Notes: a model not told the origin generated them from the letters alone. A DNA stretch of 64,000 bases from CAYFPX01 sp964501915 (GCA_964501915.1 CAZCVP010000011.1:1-64000); one strand, 5' to 3'. Shown: positions 7,962 to 17,607, numbered from the stretch's first letter. Made by a program: numbers and translations.

Positions 7962-9799
7962 GTGCAGGACTGGGACTCGACCGAGCACCAGGTCGGGCAG
8001 GAGCTCGGCGACACCGCCTCGGCTCGCGCCGCCAACAAGGCCATCCGGAGCCTGGTGAGGGCGGCCCGGGCCTTCCTGTTCTACGACGCCCACAACGACG
8101 CCGTCGAGACCTTCCTGGTGGAGATGCGCAGCGCCTTCGCCGACTACTGCCACCGCTTCGGAGACATGGACCTCGACGTCGGCGTGGACGAGCTCTGGCT
8201 CCGCTCGGTCGAGGAGATCATCTACCGGGACGTGGACCGCGAGCGCTCCCTGGCCTACCGCCTCTACCGGGACGGCGTGCGGCGGGTGACCATCCGCAGC
8301 CAGGTGCCCTGGGAGGAGCTCGTCGGGCTGCTGGAGGTGCTCTCGATCCGCTACACCGGGCTGCGGCAGCACGAGGACGACATCGTCACCCTGCTGCGCC
8401 GCGCCTCCTTCGAGGCGATCCAGATCGAAGCGATGCGGGGCTTCATCGCCTCCGAGGACGCCGGTGACGCCCACGCCATGGAGTCCCGGGTGATCGACCA
8501 GGCGAAGGCCCGGGTCGACCAGCCCCACGACACCGACCTGCCGCCGCCTCGTCTCGGCGAGCGCGTACGCCCCTCGTACGTGCCGCTGCCCGAGGACATC
8601 TGCCAGCGGACGGCGGCCGAGGCCTCCCCGAGACGGCTGCCCCTGGACTGCCTGGCCCTGGCGACCACGCTCCTTGCCCAGGCCTCCGACCCCACGGGTC
8701 CCCTGCCCGTGGCCCGGTTCAAGGACCTGCTCACCGAGATCCGTGACTACCTGCTGTCGGTGGGCGAGGTCCGCATCCTCCAGGAGCTGGCCGGGCGGGT
8801 CCAGGAGACGCCCGCGGACCTGCTCGACGCCCAGGTCCTCGACGACATCGTGAACAGCTTCGGAGACCGGGACGCCATCAGCCGTCTGATCCGATCGGTG
8901 AGCCCGGAGGTGCAGGTCCTCCCCGAGGCGATCCACACCTTCCTGGACACGCTGGAGGGCGACGTACCGGCCACCCTGATGGACCTGCTCCACGACGAGC
9001 ACTCCGCCCACCTCCGCCGGGTCCTCCGACAGGCCCTGGAGCCCTTCGTGAAGAGCCGCCAGACCGAGGTCATGGCTCGCATCCGGTCCGATCCGGGCCG
9101 CGGTGGGCCCGACCTGCTGCGGGCGCTCTCGGCCGGGGCACCGGAGGCGGCCAGGCGCCTGGTCCTGGAGCAGGCCCGCACGGGCGCCGAGGACATCCAG
9201 GTGGAGTGCATCCACACCATCGCCCGCTCGAGCCACGGCCCGACGGCGCGCAGCCTGCTCCTGGAGCTGGCGGATGGTCCACGGGCGGCGGTCCGGGTGG
9301 CGGCCATCAAGGCCTTGGCCGGCTTCGAAGGCGCGGCCACCTTCGGCGAGCTGCGCAAGCTGGTGGAGCACAAGGTGGTCCAGGGTCTCGAGGATCGCGA
9401 CGCCAGGGCCCTGGCGGAGTCGATGGCCGCGGTCGCCCCCGGGGCGGCGCTGGCCCTGTTCCGCGAGTGGATCGAGCCCCCCGCCCGCTTCCGTCGGGCC
9501 CGGCCGGGCCAGGACCGGCTGACCTGGATCGCCGTCGCGGGACTGACGGTGCTCGAGGGCCCCCGGATCGACGCCCAGCTCAAGGAGCTGGCCGAGCGGG
9601 ACCCCGGCGAGCAGGGCCCCCCCCCCCCCCCCCCCCCCGGCCGGCGGGCCCGCCCCCCCCCGCCCCCCGGGGGCCCGAGACNNNNNNNNNNGCCCTGCTC
9701 ATGGCGGTGGCGGTGGGGTCCTGGGGGTCGCGGGCCCGCCACGCCCCCGGCGCCGGGGTCCTGTGGGCGGGGGCCCGCGCGCCCGAGGAGGACGGATGA
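7962..9799 (+). CDS. HEAT-repeat protein upstream of HD-GYP gene (interrupted by scaffold gap)
   Basis: About 550 clean residues from GTG 7962 to about 9615. The N-terminal 210 residues are helical (LVRAARAFLFYDAHNDAVETFL) with a beta-rich stretch typical of proteins paired with HD-GYP genes in Myxococcota. The rest is alpha-helical HEAT-like repeats (VECIHTIARSSHGPTARSLL, VRVAAIKALAGFEGAATF). After 9615 the sequence is poly-C/poly-G debris and a 10-N gap. After the gap a different frame (from 9692) reads to TGA 9797-9799, overlapping the next ATG as ATGA, and is probably the true C-terminus. The frame shift across the gap is therefore an assembly effect. Likely a scaffold protein in the same signalling unit as the next gene. 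Confidence 0.75.
9616..9691. other. Degraded homopolymer stretch and 10-N scaffold gap
   Basis: Bases 9619-9680 are almost only C and G runs, followed by ten Ns (9682-9691). This is assembly damage inside the HEAT gene, not biology. Confidence 0.95.
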
Positions 9800-11181
9800 C
9801 GGCGCCACTGTCCAGCGTCCAGTTCCGCATCGGCCAGACCCTGCTCCAGGCCAGGGCCGGTGAGGACAGCGAGCTGGCCTCGGTGGTCCGCGAGCAGGGC
9901 GACGTCCTGGTCAACCAGCTCACCGGGCTGATGAAGCTGGTGCGGGTGCACGACGCCGCGAACCAGGCCTTCGAAGTGCCGGTGCGGGAATTCCAGCGCA
10001 CCCTGGCCAACCTGATCGAGACCCTCGGGCCCTGCCAGGTCGTCTGCCTGGACCAGCAGGTCTACGTCAACGAGGTCCGGATCCGCCTGGAGCATCGGGG
10101 GGACGTGGCGGCCTGGCTCGACAGCACCCTGGAGCGCCAGGGCATCGGTGGCCTGACCCTGCACGCGCCCCTCGAGCCGTGGGCGATCCGGATCGTCGCC
10201 CAGGCGCTGTCGGCCCCGGGCGCCGAGGCCGCCAGGACCCGCCAGCAGATCCAGGCCGACTTCGACGCCGAGGGCGTGCTCGGGGTCGAGCTGGTGCCGC
10301 CGATGCAGTGGCGCACCGGCCTCGAGGGACCGACGGGGGGCCAGGCCGAGGGCTTCGAGGCCGTCTACCGCCTCTGTCTCAGTCGCGTGGCCCTGGCCTG
10401 GATGGCGCTGGCCGCCGGACGTCGCCCCCATCCCGCGCCGGTGCGGCGCGCCGTCCTCGACCTGGTCGACTTCTGCCGTGGCGGCCGAGAGATCATGAGC
10501 GTGCTCTCGGACCAGGCCATGAACCCGATCCTGGCCCACGCCGTCCACGTCGCTGCGATCTCGGTGCTCGTCGGTGTGGACCTGGGCCTGGACGACGGCG
10601 TCCTGGCCGACCTGGGGGTGGCCGCCGTCTTCCACGACGTCGGGGCCCTGACCACCCCGGGGCGCCCGGGAGCCGACCGGGCCCAGCACACCCTCGCGGG
10701 CGTGGAGACGCTGCTGGGCCAGCGAGGCTTCCACCCCGGCAAGATCCGTCGCCTGCTGGCCACGGTCCAGCACCACGACCGCCACGACGAGCGGGGCCGC
10801 TACGGCCAGCGGGCGAGCCTCTTTGCCCGCATCATCCGGATCGCCGACGACTACGACACCTTCACCCGGGTGCGGGGCTTCAAGCCCCTGGTCACGCCCC
10901 CGGCCGCCCTGGAGTACATGGTCGGCGCGTCCGGCACCCACTACGACCCGGTCCTGCTCCAGATCCTCGTGAACCGCCTGGGCCGCTTCCCACCGGGCAC
11001 GCTGCTGGAGCTCGACGACGGGGCCTGGGGCCAGGTCGTCAGCGGCGTGAGGCTGCCCCGCTGGTTCGCCCGCCCCCTGGTGCGGATCATCCGGAACGGG
11101 GACGGCACCCGACCCGAAGAACACACCGTGCGAGACCTGGCCCTGACCGGGGCCATCCGTCGGGTGGTGCACCCGGACTAG
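9796..11181 (+). CDS. HD-GYP-like domain protein with degenerate active site
   Basis: 461 residues. ATG 9796 has a strong AGGAGG site at 9786-9791. The first 200 residues are a helical/beta module of unknown function. The C-terminal half is HD-type: HAVH (248-251), FHDVGAL (279-285), HTLAG (298), HHDRHDERGRYG (326-337) and IADDYDTF (349-356). In active HD-GYP c-di-GMP phosphodiesterases these read HDxGK, HHE and GYP. Here the Lys is Ala and GYP is replaced by RYG, so catalysis is doubtful although several metal-ligand His/Asp remain. Its neighbours are the HEAT protein and, further on, a PilZ protein with an intact c-di-GMP motif. Confidence 0.8.
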   Translation: MTAPLSSVQFRIGQTLLQARAGEDSELASVVREQGDVLVNQLTGLMKLVRVHDAANQAFEVPVREFQRTLANLIETLGPCQVVCLDQQVYVNEVRIRLEHRGDVAAWLDSTLERQGIGGLTLHAPLEPWAIRIVAQALSAPGAEAARTRQQIQADFDAEGVLGVELVPPMQWRTGLEGPTGGQAEGFEAVYRLCLSRVALAWMALAAGRRPHPAPVRRAVLDLVDFCRGGREIMSVLSDQAMNPILAHAVHVAAISVLVGVDLGLDDGVLADLGVAAVFHDVGALTTPGRPGADRAQHTLAGVETLLGQRGFHPGKIRRLLATVQHHDRHDERGRYGQRASLFARIIRIADDYDTFTRVRGFKPLVTPPAALEYMVGASGTHYDPVLLQILVNRLGRFPPGTLLELDDGAWGQVVSGVRLPRWFARPLVRIIRNGDGTRPEEHTVRDLALTGAIRRVVHPD

Positions 11182-11219
11182 GGAGTGGATAGGCCTTCGA
11201 TCCCTGACGAGGAGGGTCC

Positions 11220-11855
11220 ATGCAGCTCACCAGCACGTCCTTCGCCGACGGCTCCCCGATCCCCGAGGCCAACGCCTTCGCCAGGCAGGCCACGGAGGGG
11301 CACGTCGCCCTGTCCGGCAACCGGAGCCCCCAGCTCTGTTGGAGCGGGGCCCCGGAGGGCACGAAGTCCTTCGCCCTGCTCTGCCACGATCCCGACGTCC
11401 CGTCGGTCGGCGACGACGTCAACCAGGAGGGACGCACCGTCCCCCGCGACCTGCCGCGCGTGGACTTCTTCCACTGGGTCCTCACCGACCTCGCCGCCTC
11501 GGTGACCGGTCTGGACGAGGGCGCGGACAGCGACGGCGTCACCGCCGGTGGCAAGGCCACCGGTCCCACGGACCACGGCGTGCGCGGGGTGAACAACTAC
11601 ACGGACTGGTTCTCCGGCGACCCGGACATGGGCGGCGACTATGGCGGCTACGACGGCCCCGGGCCCCCCTGGAACGACGAGCGCCTCCACCACTACGTGT
11701 TCACCGTCTACGCCCTCGACGTCGCTTCACTCGGCCTGTCGGGCGTCTTCGGTGGCCCCGAGGTGCTCGCCGCCATCGAGGGCCATGTCCTGGCCAAGGC
11801 GTCGATCACGGGGACCTACACCCTGAACCCGGCGGTCGGGCCCAGCGCGACCTGA
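11220..11855 (+). CDS. YbhB/YbcL-family phosphatidylethanolamine-binding-like protein
   Basis: 211 residues from ATG with GGAGGG 6 bases upstream. It has the PEBP signatures: LSGNRSPQLCWSGAPEGTKSF, the CHDPDVP anion pocket, FFHWVLTDL, GVRGVNNYTDWF, GGYDGPGPPWNDERLHHY and FTVYALD. Bacterial YbhB/YbcL proteins are small, soluble and mostly of unknown physiological role; the fold binds anionic ligands. This one is slightly longer than the usual 160-180 residues because of an acidic/Gly-rich insertion around 120-145 (SGDPDMGGDYGGYDG). It follows the HD-GYP gene by about 40 bp and could share its transcript. Confidence 0.88.
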   Translation: MQLTSTSFADGSPIPEANAFARQATEGHVALSGNRSPQLCWSGAPEGTKSFALLCHDPDVPSVGDDVNQEGRTVPRDLPRVDFFHWVLTDLAASVTGLDEGADSDGVTAGGKATGPTDHGVRGVNNYTDWFSGDPDMGGDYGGYDGPGPPWNDERLHHYVFTVYALDVASLGLSGVFGGPEVLAAIEGHVLAKASITGTYTLNPAVGPSAT

Positions 11856-11955
11856 CCGGCGCCTGAACCCGGCTCCCCCGGGGAGGAAAAGGACTCGCGT
11901 CCGGGCGGCTGCGATCCGACTCCGGAGGCAAGGGATCCACCTGGAGGGTGACGCT

Positions 11956-12624
11956 GTGCAGGACCCGGTTGTCCGCGTGCTCGATCGACCTCTCGCCATC
12001 CAGGGTCACCTGGCCGAGATCGCCGAGGCCAGCGTGGTCGTCGTGGTGCGCTCGGGGCCGACCGGGCTCTTCGGGACCCTCGGTCCTCCCGAGGCCTTGC
12101 ATCGGATCCCGTTCTCCCCCCTGTTCCCCGTGACCACGCCCAGCGTGAGCTTCGTCGGCGGCGCCCTGGAGGTCACCTACCGGGCAGCGCCGGGGCTCTA
12201 CCGCTTCCACAGCCAGGTGCTCCTGGCCGGGGACCACGAACCCTGGTGGCTCGCCACCCCGCTGCGCATCGACCTCGTCGAGACCCGCAACTCCCCTCGC
12301 ACCCCGATCGCCGCCAACGGCAAGGTCCGCCTGACCCTGCTCCACGAGGGTCGGGCGATGCCGGTTCGGCTCGGTGACGCCAGCGACACGGGGATCTCCT
12401 TCCGCTTCGATCCGCGCTGCATGGGCCTCGCTCCGGGAGACGTGGTCCGGGGCTGGGTCCTCGTGCCGGGGCGCGGGGGCGCCGACGTCCACCTCAAGAT
12501 CCTCCACGTGGGCCAGCCCTTCGGCGGCCACCACGAGGTCCTGGCCGGCGCCCGCTTCGTCCGCCTGGGCCGCACCAACCAGGACAAGCTCCGAGCGCTG
12601 ATCGGTCTCTCGGCGCGCTCGTAG
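11956..12624 (+). CDS. PilZ-domain c-di-GMP receptor
   Basis: 222 residues from GTG 11956 with GGAGGG at 11943-11948. The N-terminal half is a YcgR-N/PilZN-like beta domain (VVVVVRSGPTGLFG, LEVTYRAAPGLYRFHSQVLL). The C-terminal half is PilZ with both c-di-GMP-binding motifs intact: RNSPR (RxxxR, 111-115) and DASDTG (D/NxSxxG, 141-146). This predicts a functional c-di-GMP effector, often linked to motility or exopolysaccharide. Together with the degenerate HD-GYP protein upstream it indicates a c-di-GMP locus. Convergent with the following lipoprotein gene. Confidence 0.85.
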   Translation: MQDPVVRVLDRPLAIQGHLAEIAEASVVVVVRSGPTGLFGTLGPPEALHRIPFSPLFPVTTPSVSFVGGALEVTYRAAPGLYRFHSQVLLAGDHEPWWLATPLRIDLVETRNSPRTPIAANGKVRLTLLHEGRAMPVRLGDASDTGISFRFDPRCMGLAPGDVVRGWVLVPGRGGADVHLKILHVGQPFGGHHEVLAGARFVRLGRTNQDKLRALIGLSARS

Positions 12625-12636
12625 GAGCCGTCGGGA

Positions 12637-13311
12637 CTACTCGACCGAGAACGAAGCCGACGCCGAGCAGGTGGACCCGCCGAGGTCCGCCGCTTCGTAG
12701 GACACGTTGTAGCTGCCCACCGGTGTGTCCTCGAGGTCGAACCGGGCCCTCCCCGTGTTGTCCGGGTGCTCGGGGAGCCCCTCCATGCCCTCGACGTAGC
12801 CACCCCAGACGACCGTGAGCAGGTCCAGGTTGTCGGTGTCCTCGTCGTCCTGGACGTAGGCCACCACCTCGATCACGTCGTCCACGGAGAAGACGGAGCC
12901 CGGCCTCGGCTTGGTGAAGCTGCACTCCGGCGTGGTGTTGGGGACCACCTCGAGCCCCACCTGGTCCTCCGAGGTCTCGCCGTCGCCATCCACGACGCTC
13001 AGGGTGACCGTGTGGAACCCGCTGCTCAGGCCGGCATCGACCGTCAGCGTCACGGTCTCCCCCTCCAGGACCTCCTCGCCCGGCAGGTAGCCGTCGAGAT
13101 CGGAGGCCCAGGTCAGGGTCATGTCCTCGTTGGCGGTCAGGTCGTCGGTGATCGTGGCGACGAACTCGACGGTGACCCCGACATAGGCCCAGGAGCCCTC
13201 CACCGGCAGGATGAAGGCGACCTCGGGCGGCGAATTGTGGACCGCGACGCCGGTGTCCTGGGTGCAGGCCACGGTGGCGACGATCAGGGCGAGGGGGAGG
13301 AGACGAGACAT
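12637..13311 (-). CDS. Lipoprotein with Ig-like/PKD-type domains
   Basis: 224 residues if translation begins at the Met whose next residues form a lipoprotein signal peptide (SRLLPLALIVATVAC, Cys about 16). Two beta-sandwich repeats follow: NSPPEVAFILPVEGSWAY...VTLSVVDGDGETSEDQV and NTTPECSFTKPRPGSVFSVDD...VGSYNVSYEAADLGGSTC. These resemble PKD/Ig-like modules of Myxococcota lipoproteins. An upstream in-frame start at 13359 would bury the signal peptide and is less likely. Surface structural or adhesive role inferred; no catalytic residues. Confidence 0.75.
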   Translation of the reverse strand: MSRLLPLALIVATVACTQDTGVAVHNSPPEVAFILPVEGSWAYVGVTVEFVATITDDLTANEDMTLTWASDLDGYLPGEEVLEGETVTLTVDAGLSSGFHTVTLSVVDGDGETSEDQVGLEVVPNTTPECSFTKPRPGSVFSVDDVIEVVAYVQDDEDTDNLDLLTVVWGGYVEGMEGLPEHPDNTGRARFDLEDTPVGSYNVSYEAADLGGSTCSASASFSVE

Positions 13312-13542
13312 CGCGAGCACTCCGGAATCACCTCCGGGTATTGCCGGATCGGGGGGCATCCGTCAAGGCCCACGTTCAGCATCCGCCCGCTCGGGCTGGC
13401 CCACGACACGCCCGCCGCGCCCCGGAGACCCGCTGCGCCGATCGCCCCCGAGGCCCACAGCGCCCGCCTCCGGGGCCACCAGGAGCCCGATGTGGGGCGC
13501 ACCGCTTCGCCTGGAGCCCCAGAGGCGGCACAATGGCGGTTC

Positions 13543-14121
13543 GTGACACGCCCGTCTGGTACCCGAGCCTGGCTCGCTCTGCTCTTCCTGGTCCTGGTGG
13601 GGGCCTACGGGTCGAGCCCACTGGCTGGTGAGCGGGAGGACGCCGAGCTCCACCGCCTGCTCCAGGACATGGGCTCGATGGCCGAGCAGGGGCTGTGGCC
13701 CGGGGTGGAGCGGGCCTACGAGCGCATGCTGGCGCTGGACGACATCCAGATCCCCTACGACGCGCACTACACCGCCGCCCAGGCCGCGCGAGCCCGGGGA
13801 GACATGGCGGCTGCGCTGGAGCGCCTCGAGAGAGCGGCCACCCTGAAGCGGCCGCCAGGCCTCAGCGGGTGGCTCGAGGAGCTGGAGGGTCAGTACGGGC
13901 GGGTGGAGATCGGCTGCAGCGCGCGCAAGCCGCCGGAGCTACGTCCCGACGTCGCCCCCCTGCACCCGGACATGCGGGCCCAGATCGACCTCGCGCGGGA
14001 ACAGATCACCACGAGCTGCAGCTTCAAGGGCCTGCTGCCGGCGGGCGGCTACAGCCTGGGCAAGCGGACCTTCGAGGTGGTCCCCGGCATGACCCTGCGC
14101 CTGGACGTCGGCGGGGGCTGA
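13543..14121 (+). CDS. Secreted protein with TPR-like region, unknown function
   Basis: 192 residues from GTG 13543, chosen because it puts a signal peptide at the start (TRPSGTRAWLALLFLVLVGAYG). The rest has helical TPR-like content (LHRLLQDMGSMAEQGLWPGVERAYERMLAL, YTAAQAARARGDMAAALERLERAA). Its C-terminal part contains two cysteines and GGYSLGKRTFEVVPGMTLRLDV. The frame stays open far upstream, but only as the shadow of the opposite-strand lipoprotein gene. Periplasmic function unknown. Confidence 0.65.
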   Translation: MTRPSGTRAWLALLFLVLVGAYGSSPLAGEREDAELHRLLQDMGSMAEQGLWPGVERAYERMLALDDIQIPYDAHYTAAQAARARGDMAAALERLERAATLKRPPGLSGWLEELEGQYGRVEIGCSARKPPELRPDVAPLHPDMRAQIDLAREQITTSCSFKGLLPAGGYSLGKRTFEVVPGMTLRLDVGGG

Positions 14122-14247
14122 GCCGCGGCACCGCAGCCCCACCCGGGTCAGACCTGGCCGAGTCTTCGCAGCAAGTTCGCCTGGATGGCCGTTGCGAACC
14201 ACGGAATGCCAGGGTAGATCGCGGGTTGCTCGCACAAGGAGCAGAAG

Positions 14248-15717
14248 ATGTCCGGCATGCTTCTCCTGGCCCTGCCCCTGGTGGCAACCAGCCCCGCTCT
14301 CGCCGCCGACCACCACGCCTACGTCAGCCTGGCCTCGGGCTGGTTCTGGACGGACGCCGGCGAGCACATCGACTCCACCTGGACCGGCAACCTGCGGATC
14401 GGCTACGGCCCGACCCGCTGGATGGCCATCGAGGCCGAAGGCGCCTACCTCCAGGGTCGCACCCGCACCAACTTCAACTACGTCTACAGCGCGACGACCC
14501 CCCGCCTCAACGCCCTGGGCTTCATCGCGCCCAACGCCCGCGTCAAGCCCTTCCTGCTGGCGGGTGCCGGCCTGATCTACAAGTACGCGTGGCGCGACCC
14601 CACGGTGGTCTCGGACACCTCCAACACGGCGGGCTGGGGCCAGTACGAGAACCCGGACCTGGACTTCCTGCTCAACGCCGGCGCCGGCGTGATGGTCCCG
14701 ATCTACGGCCCCGCCGTCCTGCGGGCCGACTTCCGCTACCTGATGAACATCGGCAGCGAGCCCCACGGCATCCGCGACGACGTGTTCAACGACTGGGAGC
14801 TCACGGTCGGTGTGGCCGCCTGGTTCGGCAACGGCCGCCAGGACAAGGACTTCGACGGCATCGTCGACCGCCTCGACGCCTGCCCGACCGACCCGGAGGA
14901 CCTGGACCGCTTCGAGGACGAAGACGGCTGCCCCGACGAGGACAACGACCGGGACGGCCTCGTGGACTGGCAGGACGAGTGCCCGGTCGTGGCGGTGGAC
15001 GGGGAGGGCTGGCTGTAGGACGACGGCTGCCCCGACGACGACAATGACGGCGACGGGCTGGTCGACTTCGAGGACGAGTGCCCCGACTCCCCCGAGGACA
15101 AGGACGGCTTCCTGGACCGCGACGGCTGCCAGGACGAGGACAACGACGACGACGGCGTCCTCGACACCCAGGACCAGTGCCCCAACCACCCCGAGGACGA
15201 GGACGGGTACCTGGACACCGACGGCTGCGCCGACAAGGACAACGACGAGGACGGCCTGGCGGACTTCCGTGACGAGTGCCCCGACGTGGCGGAGTCCTAC
15301 AACGGCTTCGACGACATGGACGGTTGCCCCGACGACATGCCCGAAGAGGTCGAGCGCTTCACCGGCGTCATCTCCGGCATCAACTTCAAGGTCAACAGCG
15401 CCGAGATCACCATCGACAGCTACCGCCTGCTCGACGAGGCCGCGGCGGTGCTGGTGAAGTGGGACCACCTGCGCATCGAGATCCAGGGCCACACGGACGC
15501 CGACGGCACCGACGACTTCAACTACGACCTCTCGGACCGGCGGGCCCACAGCGTGCGGACCTACCTGATCCGTCGGGGCGTCGACGCCGACCGTCTCGAA
15601 GCCGAGGGCTTCGGTGAGAGCGAGCCGCTGGTCTCCAACGACACCGAGGACGGCAAGGCCGTCAACCGGCGGGTGGAGTTCCACATCATCCCGGCCGCGC
15701 TGGCGGACGAGGGCTGA
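14248..15717 (+). pseudogene. OmpA-family protein (beta-barrel, TSP3 repeats, OmpA domain) interrupted by in-frame TAG
   Basis: Starts at ATG 14248 with an AAGGAG site and a signal peptide (SGMLLLALPLVATSPALA). An eight-strand-type outer-membrane barrel fills about 20-205 (YVSLASGWFWTDAG, RADFRYLMNIGS). Thrombospondin type-3 calcium repeats follow (DKDFDGIVDRLDACPTD, DEDNDRDGLVDWQDECPV), and an OmpA C-terminal peptidoglycan-binding domain ends it (INFKVNSAEI, IQGHTDADGTDDFNYDLSDRRA, VNRRVEF). A TAG at 15016-15018 sits in frame between GWL and DDGCPDDDND, where the repeat pattern calls for an acidic residue; GAG to TAG is a single change. Both halves stay in the same frame. Either sequencing error, recent nonsense mutation or readthrough. 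As written, the ORF splits into 14248-15018 and 15019-15717. Confidence 0.8.
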
Positions 15718-15718
15718 C

Positions 15719-16429
15719 TCAGGCCGAGGAGTAGCGCACCCACTCCCCTCCCTCGAGCCGCTCGTGGGGGAGGTAGCGCGCCTTGTAGGAGAGGTGCCGG
15801 CAGTCCCGGACGTAGAGCCCCAGGTAGTACCACTCCACGCCCCGGTTGCGCAGCCAGCCGATCTCACGGAGCACGGAGTAGGTGCCCAGGCCGCGCTCGG
15901 CGTGGTCGGGGTCGAAGTAGAAGTACACGCTGCTCGCCGCCGACAGCCCCAGGTCGACGATGCCGACGCCGATGAGGGCGTCGTCGAGCCAGTAGCGGGT
16001 CTCCACGGTGCGCACGCAGGAGAGCGCGAGCCACGCGGAGTAGTGATCGGCCGAGGCGTGTCTCTGGGAGAGGCCCCGCTCCAGCTTGTGGCGGTTGAAC
16101 AGGTCGAGGCGCACCGCGTCGACGACCGGGGGCCCGACGGTGACACGCAGGTCCGCGTTGCGTCTCCAAGACCGCCTCTGGGAGCGGGTCAGGACCAGCT
16201 CTCGCGTGGGGACCCGGATGGCGCAGCACTCGGAGCAGTCCGGGCACTCGGGCCGGTACATGGTGCGGCCGACGCGCCGGTCGGCGCAGGCCAACAGCGC
16301 GTCGAAGTCCGCCGGGCGCACGTCCTGGCTGTACCAGCGAGTGGGCAGCACCGCCGTGCGGCCCGGCAGGTAGGGGCACCCGTGGGGCGTGGCGTCGATG
16401 AGCACGCCCTCGGGCGGACCGGTCTGCAT
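15719..16429 (-). CDS. bpt: Aspartate/glutamate leucyl- or arginyl-tRNA-protein transferase (N-end rule)
   Basis: 236 residues from ATG 16429. It matches the ATE/Bpt family: N-terminal HGCPYLPGRTAVLPTRWY, MYRPECPDCSECCAIRVP (the Cys cluster of ATE_N), SQRRSWRRNADL, then the GNAT-like C-terminal part (SVYFYFDPDHAERGLGTYSVLREI, YYLGLYVRDCRHLSYKARYLP). These enzymes add Leu or Arg from aminoacyl-tRNA to N-terminal acidic residues, targeting proteins to ClpS/ClpAP. Bacterial members are usually Bpt. Convergent with the OmpA-family gene, with one base between the stops. The frame remains open upstream to 17425, but that part is antisense to the next gene. Confidence 0.9.
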   Translation of the reverse strand: MQTGPPEGVLIDATPHGCPYLPGRTAVLPTRWYSQDVRPADFDALLACADRRVGRTMYRPECPDCSECCAIRVPTRELVLTRSQRRSWRRNADLRVTVGPPVVDAVRLDLFNRHKLERGLSQRHASADHYSAWLALSCVRTVETRYWLDDALIGVGIVDLGLSAASSVYFYFDPDHAERGLGTYSVLREIGWLRNRGVEWYYLGLYVRDCRHLSYKARYLPHERLEGGEWVRYSSA

Positions 16430-16465
16430 GGGGGCAGTGTAGTCGCACCCGGCTAAGCTCCGTGC

Positions 16466-17158
16466 ATGACCGTGCGTGTCGAGCGGATCGAGCGGATCGA
16501 GGTCCTGGTGCTGGATCGGCCCCGGCGGGCCAACGCCTACGACCGGGCCACCCTGGCGGCGCTGGACGAAGCGGTGGCGGCCGTCCAGGGTCCCGTCGCG
16601 GTGCTCGCCAGCGCCGGAGACGGGGCCTTCTGCGGCGGGGCCGATCTCTCCGAGCTGGGCGCGGCGACCCCGGCCGACGCCCTGGAGCTGCGCTCCCAGG
16701 GGGTCTTCGAGCGCCTCTGCCGCGCCCCCTTCGTGTCGATCGCCGCGGTCCATGGCCCGGCCGTGGCCGGCGGCTTCGAGCTGGCCCTGGCCTGCGACCT
16801 GCGCCTCGTCGGACCGCGGGCGACGTTGTCCCTGCCCGAGACCTCCCTCGGCATCATCCCCTCGGCTGGCGGCACCACGCGCCTCACCGCGATGGTCGGC
16901 CCGAGCCGGGCGCGGGAGGTCATCCTCGGAGGGCGGACGCTCTCGGCCAGCGACGCCGTGGCCTGGGGCCTCGCCGCCCGCATCGTCGACGACCCGCTGG
17001 CGGAGGCCGTGGCCTGGGCCCGGCGCATCGCCGAGCGCAGCCCCCTGGCGCTGCGCATGGCGAAGCGGGTCCTGGACGCGCTCGAGGACCGGGGGGGGGG
17101 TCTGGCGATGGAGCGGGCGACGGAGGCGGTGCTCTATGCGTCGCGGGGGGAGGAGTAG
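16466..17158 (+). CDS. Enoyl-CoA hydratase/isomerase family protein
   Basis: 230 residues, slightly short for a crotonase. Oxyanion-hole segments are GAFCGGADLSEL (about 53-64) and HGPAVAGGFELALACDLRL (about 95-113). LPETSLGIIPSAGGTTRL carries the PE pair; a Glu in the LPET.LG segment and one near residue 115 normally position water in hydratases. The C-terminus (SPLALRMAKRVLDAL) is typical. It is unlinked to the DpgA operon copy and differs in sequence. Probably fatty-acid or branched-chain acyl-CoA metabolism; substrate unknown. Confidence 0.87.
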   Translation: MTVRVERIERIEVLVLDRPRRANAYDRATLAALDEAVAAVQGPVAVLASAGDGAFCGGADLSELGAATPADALELRSQGVFERLCRAPFVSIAAVHGPAVAGGFELALACDLRLVGPRATLSLPETSLGIIPSAGGTTRLTAMVGPSRAREVILGGRTLSASDAVAWGLAARIVDDPLAEAVAWARRIAERSPLALRMAKRVLDALEDRGGGLAMERATEAVLYASRGEE

Positions 17159-17320
17159 GCCCCGTCGGTCCCCGGCGGCCGGGACACCGAGTCCCCTCAC
17201 ATTGCCGCCTGGGCCCCCGAGGCGCCGCCAGGCTGGCGGTTGCCAACGTGATTCCAACCACTTGGACCCCGGCGCGACCTTGTCCGCGGCGCAAAGCGGC
17301 GATCCGAGGCGACTCGGTGT

Positions 17321-17607
17321 GTGCGGGCGGCGAAGTGGGGGGTACTCGGTGCGTCCGTCCAGGTGGGCCGGGGCCACAACCAGCGCGTGCAGCAGCTCGA
17401 CCCGATCCTGCACGCCGAGATCCACTGCCTCCAGAACGCCGGCCGGCAGCGCTCCTACCGGGACACGGCAGGGGCGTGTCGATCGACCCCTGCGAACACG
17501 GCATCTGGCTCGACACCGGCGAGCTGGACCTGATCCTGGACCGCCTGAAGGAGGACCCGACCTTCATGGAGGGGGTCCAGCTCCGCCTCGGCGACATCGC
17601 GCATTGA
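17321..17607 (+). pseudogene. Possible frameshifted zf-TFIIB-like small protein
   Basis: The end reads GVSIDPCEHGIWLDTGELD plus a charged helical tail to the stop at 17605-17607, close to the second half of TFIIB-type zinc-finger proteins ('IDxCxxCxGIWLDxGEL'). The plausible N-terminal half (QQLDPILHAEIHCLQNAGRQ) lies in a different frame, with the change needed around 17470. The usual CxxC pairs are incomplete. Either a frameshifted gene or a sequencing indel. No function can be assigned. Confidence 0.35.

Noticed and set aside
14850..15340. Repeated GAC/GAG-rich blocks as a DNA repeat or CRISPR
   Set aside because: They encode the TSP3 calcium repeats of a protein and are neither identical nor regularly spaced.
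16430..17425. Upstream extension of the ATE/Bpt frame
   Set aside because: It lies antisense to the crotonase gene; the family N-terminus starts at 16429.
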